5,816 nucleotides of DNA, taken from the NCBI GenBank assembly GCA_003526465.1, contig DPWD01000194.1, positions 1,759 through 7,574 on the forward strand, given 5' to 3'. Made by a program: the position numbers and the translations under genes. Under the pieces are notes generated by a model. The model worked only from the letters and a program-made list of their open reading frames with translations, did no database searches and was not told the DNA's origin. Below, one piece after another: positions 1 to 5,816 of this stretch. How positions within the stretch are numbered: position 1 is the first letter of the stretch; every line of letters begins with the position of its first letter. Origin of the DNA: Hyphomonadaceae bacterium (GTDB lineage: Bacteria > Pseudomonadota > Alphaproteobacteria > Caulobacterales > Aquidulcibacteraceae).

Positions 1-153
1 TTCGCTCGGCGCCGTCGCCGGAGGTGTTTCACTCCGGTAGGCGGCTCGGCCGACGACGTGCGAGAGCCTGCCTCGGCTCACGGACCCAGCAGTTATGGCG
101 CTCCGCTGGCAATCACGCTCAATCGCGACCCCCGCTTCAAGTGGCTCGGCTAG
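1..153 (+). CDS. Possible C-terminal end of a plus-strand gene (partial, weak)
   Basis: Frame 1 is open from the left edge for 50 codons to a TAG at 151-153. It ends in a plausible C-terminus (SSYGAPLAITLNRDPRFKWL then G). Against this, the first part contains six consecutive arginines, a common look for the wrong frame in GC-rich DNA. Frame 2 is an alternative: it runs from base 2 to a TAG at 38-40 and reads SLGAVAGGVSLR, also a believable protein end. Only one frame, or neither, is likely to be real. A gene here would converge on the permease. I recognise no family, and the call rests only on an open frame at a window edge. Confidence 0.2.
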   Translation, partial: FARRRRRRCFTPVGGSADDVREPASAHGPSSYGAPLAITLNRDPRFKWLG

Positions 154-373
154 CTACGAGAACCTCCAGTGCGAGAGATGGAGACAGTGTACAACACAGG
201 CCAACCCGGTCGGATAGATTCGCTTAAGTGCTTGAAAATATTCGGCGACACGCAGGATAGCGCGCGATCTATCCCCGCATTCGCTCGCTTCAAACCACCA
301 ACACCCATTTCCCGATTGCGCGAAGCGCAAGTCCGGGCGGGACCCATAGACACGATCGGTTCGTGATCCTGGG
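154..373. other. Intergenic stretch, no gene seen
   Basis: No convincing coding frame or known RNA gene is visible between the possible left-edge gene and the hairpin after the permease. Short frames on both strands here lack family features. The stretch contains a perfect inverted repeat at 316-330 (TTGCGC, GAA, GCGCAA), followed by a short GTCC/GGAC repeat. A TTGAAA at 232-237 lies 17 nt before GGATAG at 255-260, but the -10 match is poor and no gene follows, so I do not call a promoter. Confidence 0.5.
316..330. repeat. Perfect inverted repeat TTGCGC-GAA-GCGCAA
   Basis: Two six-base arms flank a three-base GAA spacer with no mismatch. It could fold as a small RNA hairpin or serve as a dyad protein-binding site. 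It lies in the convergent intergenic stretch about 90 bases beyond the permease stop, with no T-run on either side, so it is not a standard intrinsic terminator. Confidence 0.5.
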
Positions 374-405
374 CCCCGGACTGAATGCTGCGCATTCATC
401 CGGGG
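374..405 (-). terminator. Strong 3' hairpin after the permease gene (no U-tract)
   Basis: CCCCGGA (374-380) pairs perfectly with TCCGGGG (399-405), and TGAATGC (382-388) pairs with GCATTCA (392-398) around a three-base loop. The result is a 14 bp stem with one bulged C at 381. It lies 13 nt past the permease stop, where an operon-ending structure is expected. There is no U-run on either strand, so classic intrinsic termination is doubtful. It may act as a 3' end stabiliser or in factor-dependent termination, for convergent transcripts in both directions. The hairpin is certain; its role is inferred. Confidence 0.55.
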
Positions 406-418
406 ATTGGTGGAGCGT

Positions 419-2026
419 CTAGCGCACCGGATCGACGTCCTCGTGGCCGCGCACGATCTGGCCTTTGGCGAGCTTCGAGTTCGAAATGCCGTAGACGAAA
501 TAAACCAGGAACCCGACCCCAAGATAGATCAGGAAGAAATTGCGCGTCGGCACGTGCGCCATCAGCGACATCAGCAGGAACACGCACATCAGCGCGCCCA
601 ATGTCGCGACCAGCAACATCACCGGCAACGGCATGTTGAACGGCCGCTTCATGTCCGGCCGTGCAAAGCGCAGATAGATCACGGTGATGCAGATGATGGC
701 GAACGCCGCCAGGGTGCCAACATTGGTGAGATTGGCGAGCGCGTCGAGGCTCATGAAGCCGGCGAAACCCGCCGCCAGAACCCCGACCAGGATGGTGTTG
801 ATCCAGGGCGTCTTGAAGCTCTTGTGCACGTTGGCGAACACCGATGGGATGAGGCCATCGCGCGCCATGGTGTAGAAGATGCGCGTCTGCCCATAGAGCA
901 GCACCAGCATCACTGAAGAGAGGCCCGCGATGGCGCCGATCTTCACTAGAGTCGCAAACCAGGGCAGCCCGATTTCATTGACCGCAAGCGCGATCGGCGC
1001 CGGGTTGTTCAGCATCGTATACGGCACGATGCCGACGAGCACCGCCGAGGTCAGGATGTAGAGGATAGTACAAACGATGAGCGAGCCCAAAATCCCTATC
1101 GGCATGTCGCGCGAAGGGTTCTTCGATTCCGCGCCGGCGGTGGAGACTGCCTCAAAGCCAATATAGGCGAAGAAGATAGTCGCTGCGCCAGCGATCAAGC
1201 CGCCAATGCCGTATTGCGCGGTGTTCTGCGCGGTCACCACGTTCCACAGCGCATCGCCGATCTGGCCCCACATGCTCATGTCCGAGCCCGCGGGCGGGGG
1301 CGGCACCTGGTCGGGGATCATTGGCTGCCAGTTTGCGGGGTTCACGTAGGGTGCGCCGATGACGATGAAGGCGATCACCACGGAAACCTTGATCACCACA
1401 ACGACGTTGTTGACGCTGGCGGATTCAGAGACGCCGACGACAAGCAACGCGGTTACTGCGCCAATGGCGAGCAGGGCGGGCAGGTTCATCACGCCGGTAG
1501 CGATGACAGCCCCCGTATCGTGGTCGGTCACTTCCACCCCGGGAGCAGCAGTGAGCGCGGCGGGGATGCTGATCCCATAATCAGCCAGGAAGCTCACCAC
1601 ATAGCCGGACCAGCCCACCGCCACGGTGGATGCGGCCAACCCGTATTCGAGCACCAGCAGCAATCCCATAATCCAAGCGACGATCTCGCCCATGGAAGCG
1701 TACGAATAGGAATAAGCCGAGCCCGAGACCGGGATCGCGGCTGCGAGTTCGGCGTAAGCGAGCGCCACCAGCGCGCACAGCGTGCCGGTGATCACGAACG
1801 AAATCATGATGCCAGGGCCGGCGAACTCGGCCGCCGCACGGCCCGTTAGAACGAAAATGCCAGTGCCGATAATGCAGCCGATGCCGAGGAAAACCAGGTT
1901 CAGCGGCCCAAGCGTTTTCTTCAGTTCGCCTTGCTCATGCTCCGCGTGCATCTGCTCGACGCTCTTGCGGATAAACAGCCGCCCTATGCCGTTTGCCGAT
2001 TTTCCGGCTGTACTTGTATTGGCCAC
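419..2026 (-). CDS. APC-superfamily amino acid permease (cationic amino acid transporter-like)
   Basis: This is a 535-residue inner-membrane transporter with about 12 hydrophobic segments, probably importing an amino acid by proton coupling; the substrate cannot be read from sequence. The first membrane segment carries the family glycine motif GIGCIIGTGIFVLTG (residues 48-62). A conserved YAELAAAIPVSGSAYSYSY stretch (91-109) covers the end of the second and start of the third segment. The block GFEAVSTAGAESKNPSRDMP (290-309) is typical of the CAT/YfnA-type branch. A soluble loop near 225-270 holds a PPPP run. I chose the GTG at 2024-2026 because AGGGAGGGG lies 6 nt upstream and the protein then begins with a normal hydrophilic tail (ANTSTAGKS). 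The frame stays open upstream to 2413, but that part overlaps folD and is Arg/Gly-rich shadow. It is the last gene of the probable operon, 77 nt after folD. Family confidence is high, substrate confidence low. Confidence 0.93.
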   Translation of the reverse strand: MANTSTAGKSANGIGRLFIRKSVEQMHAEHEQGELKKTLGPLNLVFLGIGCIIGTGIFVLTGRAAAEFAGPGIMISFVITGTLCALVALAYAELAAAIPVSGSAYSYSYASMGEIVAWIMGLLLVLEYGLAASTVAVGWSGYVVSFLADYGISIPAALTAAPGVEVTDHDTGAVIATGVMNLPALLAIGAVTALLVVGVSESASVNNVVVVIKVSVVIAFIVIGAPYVNPANWQPMIPDQVPPPPAGSDMSMWGQIGDALWNVVTAQNTAQYGIGGLIAGAATIFFAYIGFEAVSTAGAESKNPSRDMPIGILGSLIVCTILYILTSAVLVGIVPYTMLNNPAPIALAVNEIGLPWFATLVKIGAIAGLSSVMLVLLYGQTRIFYTMARDGLIPSVFANVHKSFKTPWINTILVGVLAAGFAGFMSLDALANLTNVGTLAAFAIICITVIYLRFARPDMKRPFNMPLPVMLLVATLGALMCVFLLMSLMAHVPTRNFFLIYLGVGFLVYFVYGISNSKLAKGQIVRGHEDVDPVR

Positions 2027-2032
2027 GTTCGA

Positions 2033-2041
2033 CCCCTCCCT
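2033..2041 (-). promoter_or_regulatory. Ribosome binding site fixing the permease GTG start
   Basis: On the minus strand this reads AGGGAGGGG, containing GGAGG about 8 nt before the GTG at 2024-2026. It is the strongest Shine-Dalgarno near any candidate start of this gene. It rules against the longer frame that would begin inside folD. Confidence 0.75.
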
Positions 2042-2067
2042 GGGTGAAATGTGGCCGGACGCTAAAC

Positions 2068-2083
2068 GAGCCCTCCAAGGCTC
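2068..2083 (-). other. Small hairpin between folD and the permease gene
   Basis: GAGCC and GGCTC form a perfect 5 bp stem around a six-base loop in the 77 nt gap. On the minus strand it is followed by GTTTAGC, a U-run too short for a convincing terminator. It could be a weak attenuator or a processing site that sets permease expression relative to folD, or chance. I see no clear separate promoter for the permease in this gap. Confidence 0.3.
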
Positions 2084-2103
2084 ACAAGCGCCGAAGGTCG
2101 CTT

Positions 2104-2997
2104 TTAACCTGCCGCCAGCATATCCGGCACGGCCCATCCCCGCCGCGCGCAGGCCGCGAGCACGGTGTTGCGCAAAAGGCAGGCGATGGTCATCGGGCCT
2201 ACCCCGCCGGGGGAGGGGCTCACCGCGGCGGCGACCTGTAGCGCTTCGCTGAACGCTACATCGCCCACCAGCTTGGTCTTGCCTTCTCCCTTCTCCGGCG
2301 CGGGCACCCGGTTTGTTCCCACATCGATCACAATCGCGCCGGGGCGGATCCAGTCGCCGCGCACCATTTCGGGACGTCCCACGGCGGCCACCAGAATATC
2401 CGCGCCCCGGCACACCATCTTCAGGTCGCGGGTCTTGGAGTGCGCCAGCGTTACCGTGGCGTTTTGCTCCAGGAACAAGAGGGCCGCCGGTTTGCCCACC
2501 AGGATCGAGCGGCCGATCACCACGACATTCGCGCCTGAGAGGTCTGGCCGTTCGGTCTTTGCCAGGATCACGCAGCCCACCGGCGTGCAGGGGCGAAGTC
2601 CAGGCTTGCCGAGCACAAGCTTGCCGGCGCTGGCTTCGGTCAAACCGTCGACATCCTTCGCCGGATCGACGCAGGCGAGCACGGCGGCTTCGTCGATGTG
2701 CTTGGGCAGCGGGAGTTGTACAAGAATGCCATCGACCGAGGGATCGGCGGAAAGCTCTCGCACCTTCTGGATGAGATCGCCTTCCGCCGTGTTTGCCGGC
2801 AGGCGCACTTCCACCGAGCGCATGCCGGCTTCAATTGTTTGCTTGGCCTTGGACGAAACATAGACGTGGCTCGCCGGATCGTCGCCAACCAGCACCACCG
2901 CGAGCGCGGGCTGGCCCGGCAATGCTTTCACCGCCGTCGCCACGTCCGCGCGCACCCACGCGGCAATGGCCTTTCCGTCAATCGTGCGTGCTGTCAT
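2104..2997 (-). CDS. folD: Bifunctional methylenetetrahydrofolate dehydrogenase / methenyltetrahydrofolate cyclohydrolase FolD
   Basis: This cytosolic enzyme oxidises 5,10-methylene-THF with NAD(P)+ and hydrolyses the product to 10-formyl-THF, which feeds purine synthesis and initiator-tRNA formylation. At 297 residues it has normal full length. The catalytic domain shows YVSSK (46-50, the YxxxK motif with catalytic Lys50), [11 protein letters not shown] (88-98, including Gln94) and DVDGL (115-119, Asp118). PCTPVG (136-141) follows. The dinucleotide-binding domain has [17 protein letters not shown] (158-174, glycine-rich turn), DVGTNRV (225-231), GDVAF (245-249) and the signature [10 protein letters not shown] (261-270). 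The ATG at 2995-2997 is supported by AAGG about 9 nt upstream and the usual family start (TIDGKAIA). It begins 15 nt after the DUF167 stop, which implies co-transcription. Its stop is TAA. Nothing looks truncated or missing, and the assignment is near certain. Confidence 0.98.
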   Translation of the reverse strand: MTARTIDGKAIAAWVRADVATAVKALPGQPALAVVLVGDDPASHVYVSSKAKQTIEAGMRSVEVRLPANTAEGDLIQKVRELSADPSVDGILVQLPLPKHIDEAAVLACVDPAKDVDGLTEASAGKLVLGKPGLRPCTPVGCVILAKTERPDLSGANVVVIGRSILVGKPAALLFLEQNATVTLAHSKTRDLKMVCRGADILVAAVGRPEMVRGDWIRPGAIVIDVGTNRVPAPEKGEGKTKLVGDVAFSEALQVAAAVSPSPGGVGPMTIACLLRNTVLAACARRGWAVPDMLAAG

Positions 2998-3012
2998 GGG
3001 GTGCGCCTTACG

Positions 3013-3339
3013 CTAGTCGGCATTGAACTTCTCCAAGAACCCCGCCACGTCCGCTTCGCTCACGCCGTCAATCTCCAGCGCCTTCATCCGCGCCGTTTGC
3101 CCGCGTACGACGCGCACCTTGCCTTTGGCGATTCCCAGCGCCTTGGCGATCAGCGCCTCCAGCGCGGCGTTGGCTTTTCCGTCCTCGGGCGGAGCGCGCA
3201 CGCGCGCTTTGAGGTAGGGTTTGCCGTCGGCGTCCACCGCGCGGCCGTCGATACGGTCAGCACCGCCGGAGGGGGTCAACCGGACCAGCAGCCTGCTCAG
3301 AGCACCGGTCCTTGGCCCGTGAGCACGCCGTGCAGCCAA
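3013..3339 (-). CDS. yggU: DUF167 / YggU-family (UPF0235) protein
   Basis: This is a small soluble protein of unknown biochemical function, 108 residues from the TTG at 3337-3339. The family core is clear: VRLTPSGGADRIDG (19-32), LKARVRAPPEDGKANAAL (43-60) and VRVVRGQTARMKALEIDG (75-92), matching the APPxDGKAN and GxxxRxK pattern of DUF167. The start is uncertain. The TTG lies 43 nt inside yggT and has no good ribosome binding site. A CTG at 3298-3300, four bases overlapping the yggT TGA, has AAGGA 8 nt upstream and would give a 95-residue protein starting SRLLVRLTP, close to typical family length. I give the longer frame but think the CTG start is at least as likely. The gene sits between yggT and folD in the same direction, so it is probably expressed with both. 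Confidence 0.9.
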   Translation of the reverse strand: MAARRAHGPRTGALSRLLVRLTPSGGADRIDGRAVDADGKPYLKARVRAPPEDGKANAALEALIAKALGIAKGKVRVVRGQTARMKALEIDGVSEADVAGFLEKFNAD

Positions 3340-3620
3340 GGCAGCAATTGCCGGCCTAGCTGCAGCAGTAGAATCAGCGCCAGCACCGAAAGGTCCACCC
3401 CGGCGATGGGCGGGATCAGCCGCCGTAGCGGGGCCAGCATCGGATCGGTCAGGCGGCGGGCAAATTCATGGATCGAGTTCACGAACGGGTTGCGCCGGCT
3501 GACCACGTCGAAGGCGTAAAGCCATGAAATCACGACATAGACGATCAGCACTACGATCACGAGCGCGATCAAGGTGTCGGCCAAGCCAAAAAGAATCGCC
3601 AGAAGTCCGCCCGAATACAT
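3297..3620 (-). CDS. yggT: YggT-family integral membrane protein
   Basis: This is a 107-residue inner-membrane protein, normal for a single-repeat YggT protein. A first hydrophobic segment spans about residues 6-36 (LLAILFG through VVISWLYAF). A polar loop follows, NPFVNSIHEFARRLTDPMLAPLRRLIPPIAGVD (44-76), whose DPMLAPLRRLIPP and GVDLS motifs are the family signature. A second hydrophobic segment covers about 77-100 (LSVLALILLLQ). Family members have been linked to membrane or division-related processes and osmotic stress, but no single activity is established. The ATG at 3618-3620 has GAGG 7 nt upstream. The frame is open further upstream to 3911, but that part is antisense to the tRNA and is not protein. 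It is the first gene of the probable operon. Its stop touches or overlaps the DUF167 start, suggesting translational coupling. Confidence 0.93.
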   Translation of the reverse strand: MYSGGLLAILFGLADTLIALVIVVLIVYVVISWLYAFDVVSRRNPFVNSIHEFARRLTDPMLAPLRRLIPPIAGVDLSVLALILLLQLGRQLLPWLHGVLTGQGPVL

Positions 3621-3682
3621 GGCGTCGCCTCTATCAGGATTCACCGGAGATGCCAGCGCCCCGTTGAAGGATAGCCGCCGGG

Positions 3683-3708
3683 GCGGGGCGTTTTGGGAGC
3701 GGCCCCGC
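3683..3708. repeat. GC-rich hairpin upstream of yggT
   Basis: GCGGGGC and GCCCCGC pair perfectly over 7 bp around a 12-base loop. It lies between divergent yggT and the tRNA promoter. If the yggT transcript starts upstream of it, it would form a leader structure about 63 nt or more before the start codon. There is no adjoining U-run on the minus strand. I find no convincing -35/-10 pair for yggT, so its place in or outside the transcript is unknown. Confidence 0.35.
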
Positions 3709-3725
3709 TGCGCCGCCAGGCGCGG

Positions 3726-3755
3726 TTGACGCTCCCGCGGGGGCAGCCCTATATC
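3726..3755 (+). promoter_or_regulatory. Sigma-70-type promoter of the tRNA-Ala gene
   Basis: TTGACG (3726-3731) is followed after 17 bases by CTATAT (3749-3754), or after 18 by TATATC. This agrees well with alphaproteobacterial housekeeping promoters. The expected transcript start is near 3761, about 22 nt before the mature tRNA 5' end, a normal leader length. Spacing and position leave little doubt that it drives the tRNA. Confidence 0.75.
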
Positions 3756-3782
3756 GCGCCTTCCCCGGACAAGTCGCCGGAA

Positions 3783-3858
<76 letters not shown>

Positions 3859-3908
3859 GGCGTACTAACGTAAGATACTGAAATCATAAGATAATAAACG
3901 AAATAAGG
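3859..3908. other. AT-rich segment directly after the tRNA CCA end
   Basis: By hand count about 16 of 50 bases are G or C (about 32%), in sharp contrast with the GC-rich DNA on both sides. It begins exactly after the tRNA CCA. It has no coding frame of note, no U-run terminator and no recognisable repeat of the tRNA 3' end. It could be the edge of integrated DNA or simply an AT-rich 3' flank. Confidence 0.5.
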
Positions 3909-3924
3909 CACTGTCAGGCGGCGC

Positions 3925-3944
3925 CCTACCCATCAGCCTACCCA
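3925..3944. repeat. Short direct repeat CCTACCCA with 12-base period
   Basis: CCTACCCA occurs at 3925-3932 and again at 3937-3944, separated by TCAG. It spans the stop codon of the ATPase frame (3933-3935). Two copies are too few for an array; it may be slippage, a binding site or chance. Confidence 0.4.
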
Positions 3945-5816
3945 CGGCGCGCACGCCGTTGAGGTCCGGTTTGCGCGCGGCGACCGGCGGACCCTTTTTC
4001 CCCGGAATTGTTTTATCGCGCGCTCGGGCTCGCACACGTGCGCGCGCGTTTTGGTCGTGCCGACGTGAGTAGCGCGCGGTAAGAAATCGTTAATCCGTAG
4101 GCTGAGGGAGTGGGCTCCCTTATGCGGTCCGGAGCGCGTGCGTGGCGAACGATCCTTTTGTCGGGTGGACGACGCGGCGAGTGTGACGGCGCGGTCATCC
4201 TGATCAATCAAGTCTCGTGAGAAGGCGACTACACTTTGGGCGGGGACGGTTTTAATCCGAGAATTTGCGAGGCAGGCCTCGGTATAGAAATACTCACCGA
4301 ACAGATTTGCGTAATAAGAGCAGCCAGCGGGAGCGACAGAGGCCGTTGCGCGCTTTAACCTCTCGTCCAGCGTATCAAAGCGGAACGCTTCGTTTGACCA
4401 TAGTAGTGCGCGATTGCGGTACATAAGCTCGTTCACGGCAACCAGGATGTTGTCTTCGGAATGTCCGAACGAGCGCAAGAACTCAACCAATTCGATCAAG
4501 GGCGTTCGACCCAACTGAGCGCGAAGAATAAAGTCCAGGGCTCTGCATTTGAGCAGGGCAAGGTGCGGTGTTCGGCGTTGGCCAACGCTGAACAGGTTCT
4601 CGAAATAGGTCTGATCAATCGTGCTGTCTGTGCTAAAGAGGTAAGCACGTATCAGCTCACTGACCTGTAACGTGCGGTTTGCGATGTCGTGAAGAGAATG
4701 ACGGTCAAGCAACGGGCTGGAGATAAAATTCGCGAAGTTGCGTATGGCTGCGCGAACACTGATGCCGGAGGTGCCGTAGATGACAGTCCGAAGATGATAG
4801 TGCGAATTCGCTAACTCAGAAATGAGCGCTTGGACCGCGGCCTTCGTGTCCTCATCTACCGATTTGCTATGCGCAAATGTGCGAAGTCGTGAGGAGAGAA
4901 CATCCGCAAGCGAAGTCGATTGGTGCACTTCGACGTGCAATACATGTTGGCCGTGAAGATTCTCCCACGTTAGTGGCCGGATCGCTATGACGAGTTTGAA
5001 GGTAAGAAACTGAGCGACCCACATGGAAAACCGAACCAACTCGGTTTGAAATGCTGGCGGAAGGTGGTCGACGTTGTCGACAATAAGGACGATCCGACGA
5101 TGTTTGGCGTCCTCCTGTTCCATGGTGAAGCGAAACTTGGCGAGGCCATAAATCGCCAATTCTTTCTCGGTCATCGTTCCGATGAAGTGTTCTCGCTCCC
5201 GAAGTAGGTGGTCCAGCAGTTGATCTACCGTGATGGTCCCCAGTCCCCTTCGATCCACGAACGCGTGAACTTTCGGCAGCGCCGTTTCGAGAAATCTAAA
5301 GAGCGGCTCGACGTGCGCTTTGAGCTCCGGCTGGCGCGAACACCATTTCAGGAATACGCCGACCTCAACGGCTGTTTCCACATCGACGTTGAAGACGTCG
5401 ATCACTTTGCTCGCGACGTAACGCCAGAAGTAGCTTAGATCGATTGCTCCGCTCGTCTCTAGCATGACGCCATCGACGTCGTTGAACTGAAGTGGCACGA
5501 GCCAGAGTTCACGCTCGTTTCCGAGCTGCTTTGTCCTATCGATTGCCCTACTGGAGCAGTACTCAAGTGTCGTCGTTTTGCCGGCCCCGGTAGCACCACG
5601 TATGATCATGACCCTTCCGGCGTTAGGAAGCTGTGCCTCTTCGCGCTCGCTGGTTCCGACCATGAAGGAGATGATGCTCTCCTCGTAGTCGTGAGTTTCG
5701 CTTGAGAAAGGTCTATCGGCGTCGACAGTGGCGCGAGTCTGGAAGTTGAAGCGAATTCGCCCTCTCTGATAGCCGGCCTTTCCCGGTTCGATGACTAGCT
5801 GTGGAGCCTCAATAGG
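3933..5816 (-). CDS. STAND/AAA-like P-loop ATPase with winged-helix region, 5' end outside the window
   Basis: 627 codons are visible and the frame is still open at the right edge. The Met at 5661-5663 is internal: 51 more stop-free, protein-like codons precede it. Counting from the window edge, Walker A GATGAGKT is at 74-81 and Walker B IVLIVDNVD at 242-250, with acidic residues placed for Mg/ATP. A sensor-1-like strand LVIAIRP is at 275-281 and a sensor-2-like GISVR at 351-355. A probable winged-helix region (about 416-485) ends in a YYANLFGEYF helix. The pattern resembles large signal-transducing ATPases that act as molecular switches, some in phage defence, but I cannot name the family. 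From about residue 547 (4178 leftwards) the sequence becomes Arg/Ser/Pro-rich and unstructured, as if frameshifted or joined to non-coding DNA. GC is lower than in the housekeeping genes. It points toward the tRNA, and no partner gene is visible. ATPase identity is strong; function is unknown. Confidence 0.85.
   Translation of the reverse strand, partial: PIEAPQLVIEPGKAGYQRGRIRFNFQTRATVDADRPFSSETHDYEESIISFMVGTSEREEAQLPNAGRVMIIRGATGAGKTTTLEYCSSRAIDRTKQLGNERELWLVPLQFNDVDGVMLETSGAIDLSYFWRYVASKVIDVFNVDVETAVEVGVFLKWCSRQPELKAHVEPLFRFLETALPKVHAFVDRRGLGTITVDQLLDHLLREREHFIGTMTEKELAIYGLAKFRFTMEQEDAKHRRIVLIVDNVDHLPPAFQTELVRFSMWVAQFLTFKLVIAIRPLTWENLHGQHVLHVEVHQSTSLADVLSSRLRTFAHSKSVDEDTKAAVQALISELANSHYHLRTVIYGTSGISVRAAIRNFANFISSPLLDRHSLHDIANRTLQVSELIRAYLFSTDSTIDQTYFENLFSVGQRRTPHLALLKCRALDFILRAQLGRTPLIELVEFLRSFGHSEDNILVAVNELMYRNRALLWSNEAFRFDTLDERLKRATASVAPAGCSYYANLFGEYFYTEACLANSRIKTVPAQSVVAFSRDLIDQDDRAVTLAASSTRQKDRSPRTRSGPHKGAHSLSLRINDFLPRATHVGTTKTRAHVCEPERAIKQFRGKRVRRSPRANRTSTACAPWVG
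3944..3959. repeat. Hairpin ACGGCG-CGCA-CGCCGT
   Basis: This perfect 6 bp stem with a four-base loop lies just inside the 3' end of the ATPase frame, between convergent transcription from the tRNA and the ATPase gene. There is no U-run on either side. It may help end transcription, or it may be a by-product of the high local GC. Confidence 0.3.
4031..4049. other. Alternating purine-pyrimidine tract (Z-DNA-prone)
   Basis: Nineteen bases alternate strictly pyrimidine-purine, as CGCACACGTG followed by CGCGCGCG and T. Such tracts can adopt left-handed DNA under negative supercoiling. It falls in the non-coding-looking tail of the ATPase frame, another sign that this stretch is not under ordinary protein-coding constraint. 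Confidence 0.45.

Noticed and set aside
154..522. Minus-strand frames crossing the permease 3' end and the intergenic stretch
   Set aside because: They overlap the permease in another frame, run through the strong hairpin and have no recognisable composition or motif.
1214..1849. Long plus-strand frame opposite the permease
   Set aside because: The translation is rich in His, Arg and Asp with no domain; it is the antisense shadow of a clearly coding membrane protein gene.
2027..2413. 129-codon extension of the permease frame upstream of the GTG at 2026
   Set aside because: It overlaps folD on the same strand in another frame, is Arg/Gly-rich, and the GTG at 2024-2026 has a strong ribosome binding site.
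2165..3519. Plus-strand frames opposite folD, the DUF167 gene and yggT
   Set aside because: They mirror high-GC coding strands and show no family motif, whereas the minus-strand products are unmistakable.
4013..4207. 64-codon minus-strand frame overlapping the ATPase tail
   Set aside because: It is Arg/Pro/Ser-rich with no motif and no ribosome binding site noted; I could not show that it is the true continuation of the ATPase.

Overview
The window looks like chromosomal DNA from a GC-rich alphaproteobacterium. The evidence is high-GC codon use, a TTGACG-N17-CTATAT promoter in front of a tRNA-Ala(CGC) gene, and a compact yggT-yggU-folD gene set. I infer the class from these features; the sequence cannot prove it, and I do not attempt a genus.

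Layout. Positions 1-153 may hold the last codons of a plus-strand gene entering from the left, in one of two competing frames and with weak support. Positions 154-418 hold no convincing gene, only inverted repeats, including a strong hairpin just beyond the permease stop. From 419 to 3620 four minus-strand genes form a probable operon, in transcription order: yggT (small two-helix membrane protein), a DUF167/YggU protein, folD (C1-folate dehydrogenase/cyclohydrolase) and a 12-helix APC-superfamily amino acid permease. The first three are tightly packed (yggT and the DUF167 gene overlap or touch; 15 nt before folD). The permease follows after 77 nt. A divergent tRNA-Ala(CGC) gene with encoded CCA lies at 3783-3858 on the plus strand behind a good sigma-70-type promoter.

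Right of the tRNA the character changes. About 50 nt immediately after the CCA are only about 32% GC by hand count. Then a long minus-strand frame runs from 3933 off the right edge. It encodes a P-loop ATPase with a Walker A (GATGAGKT), a Walker B (VLIVDNVD), a sensor-1-like RP, a sensor-2-like GISVR and a probable winged-helix region. Sampled lines of this gene are about 50-53% GC, against about 60-70% in the folD and permease genes. The frame has no stop through all 51 codons upstream of its Met at 5663, so the gene starts outside the window and that Met is internal. Its last roughly 80 codons look unlike coding sequence.

The left part is core metabolism and housekeeping. The right part is the best candidate for accessory DNA: a STAND/AAA-like ATPase beside a tRNA 3' end, which is a common integration site. 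No integrase, matching att repeat or partner gene is visible, so a genomic-island or defence role is a hypothesis only.
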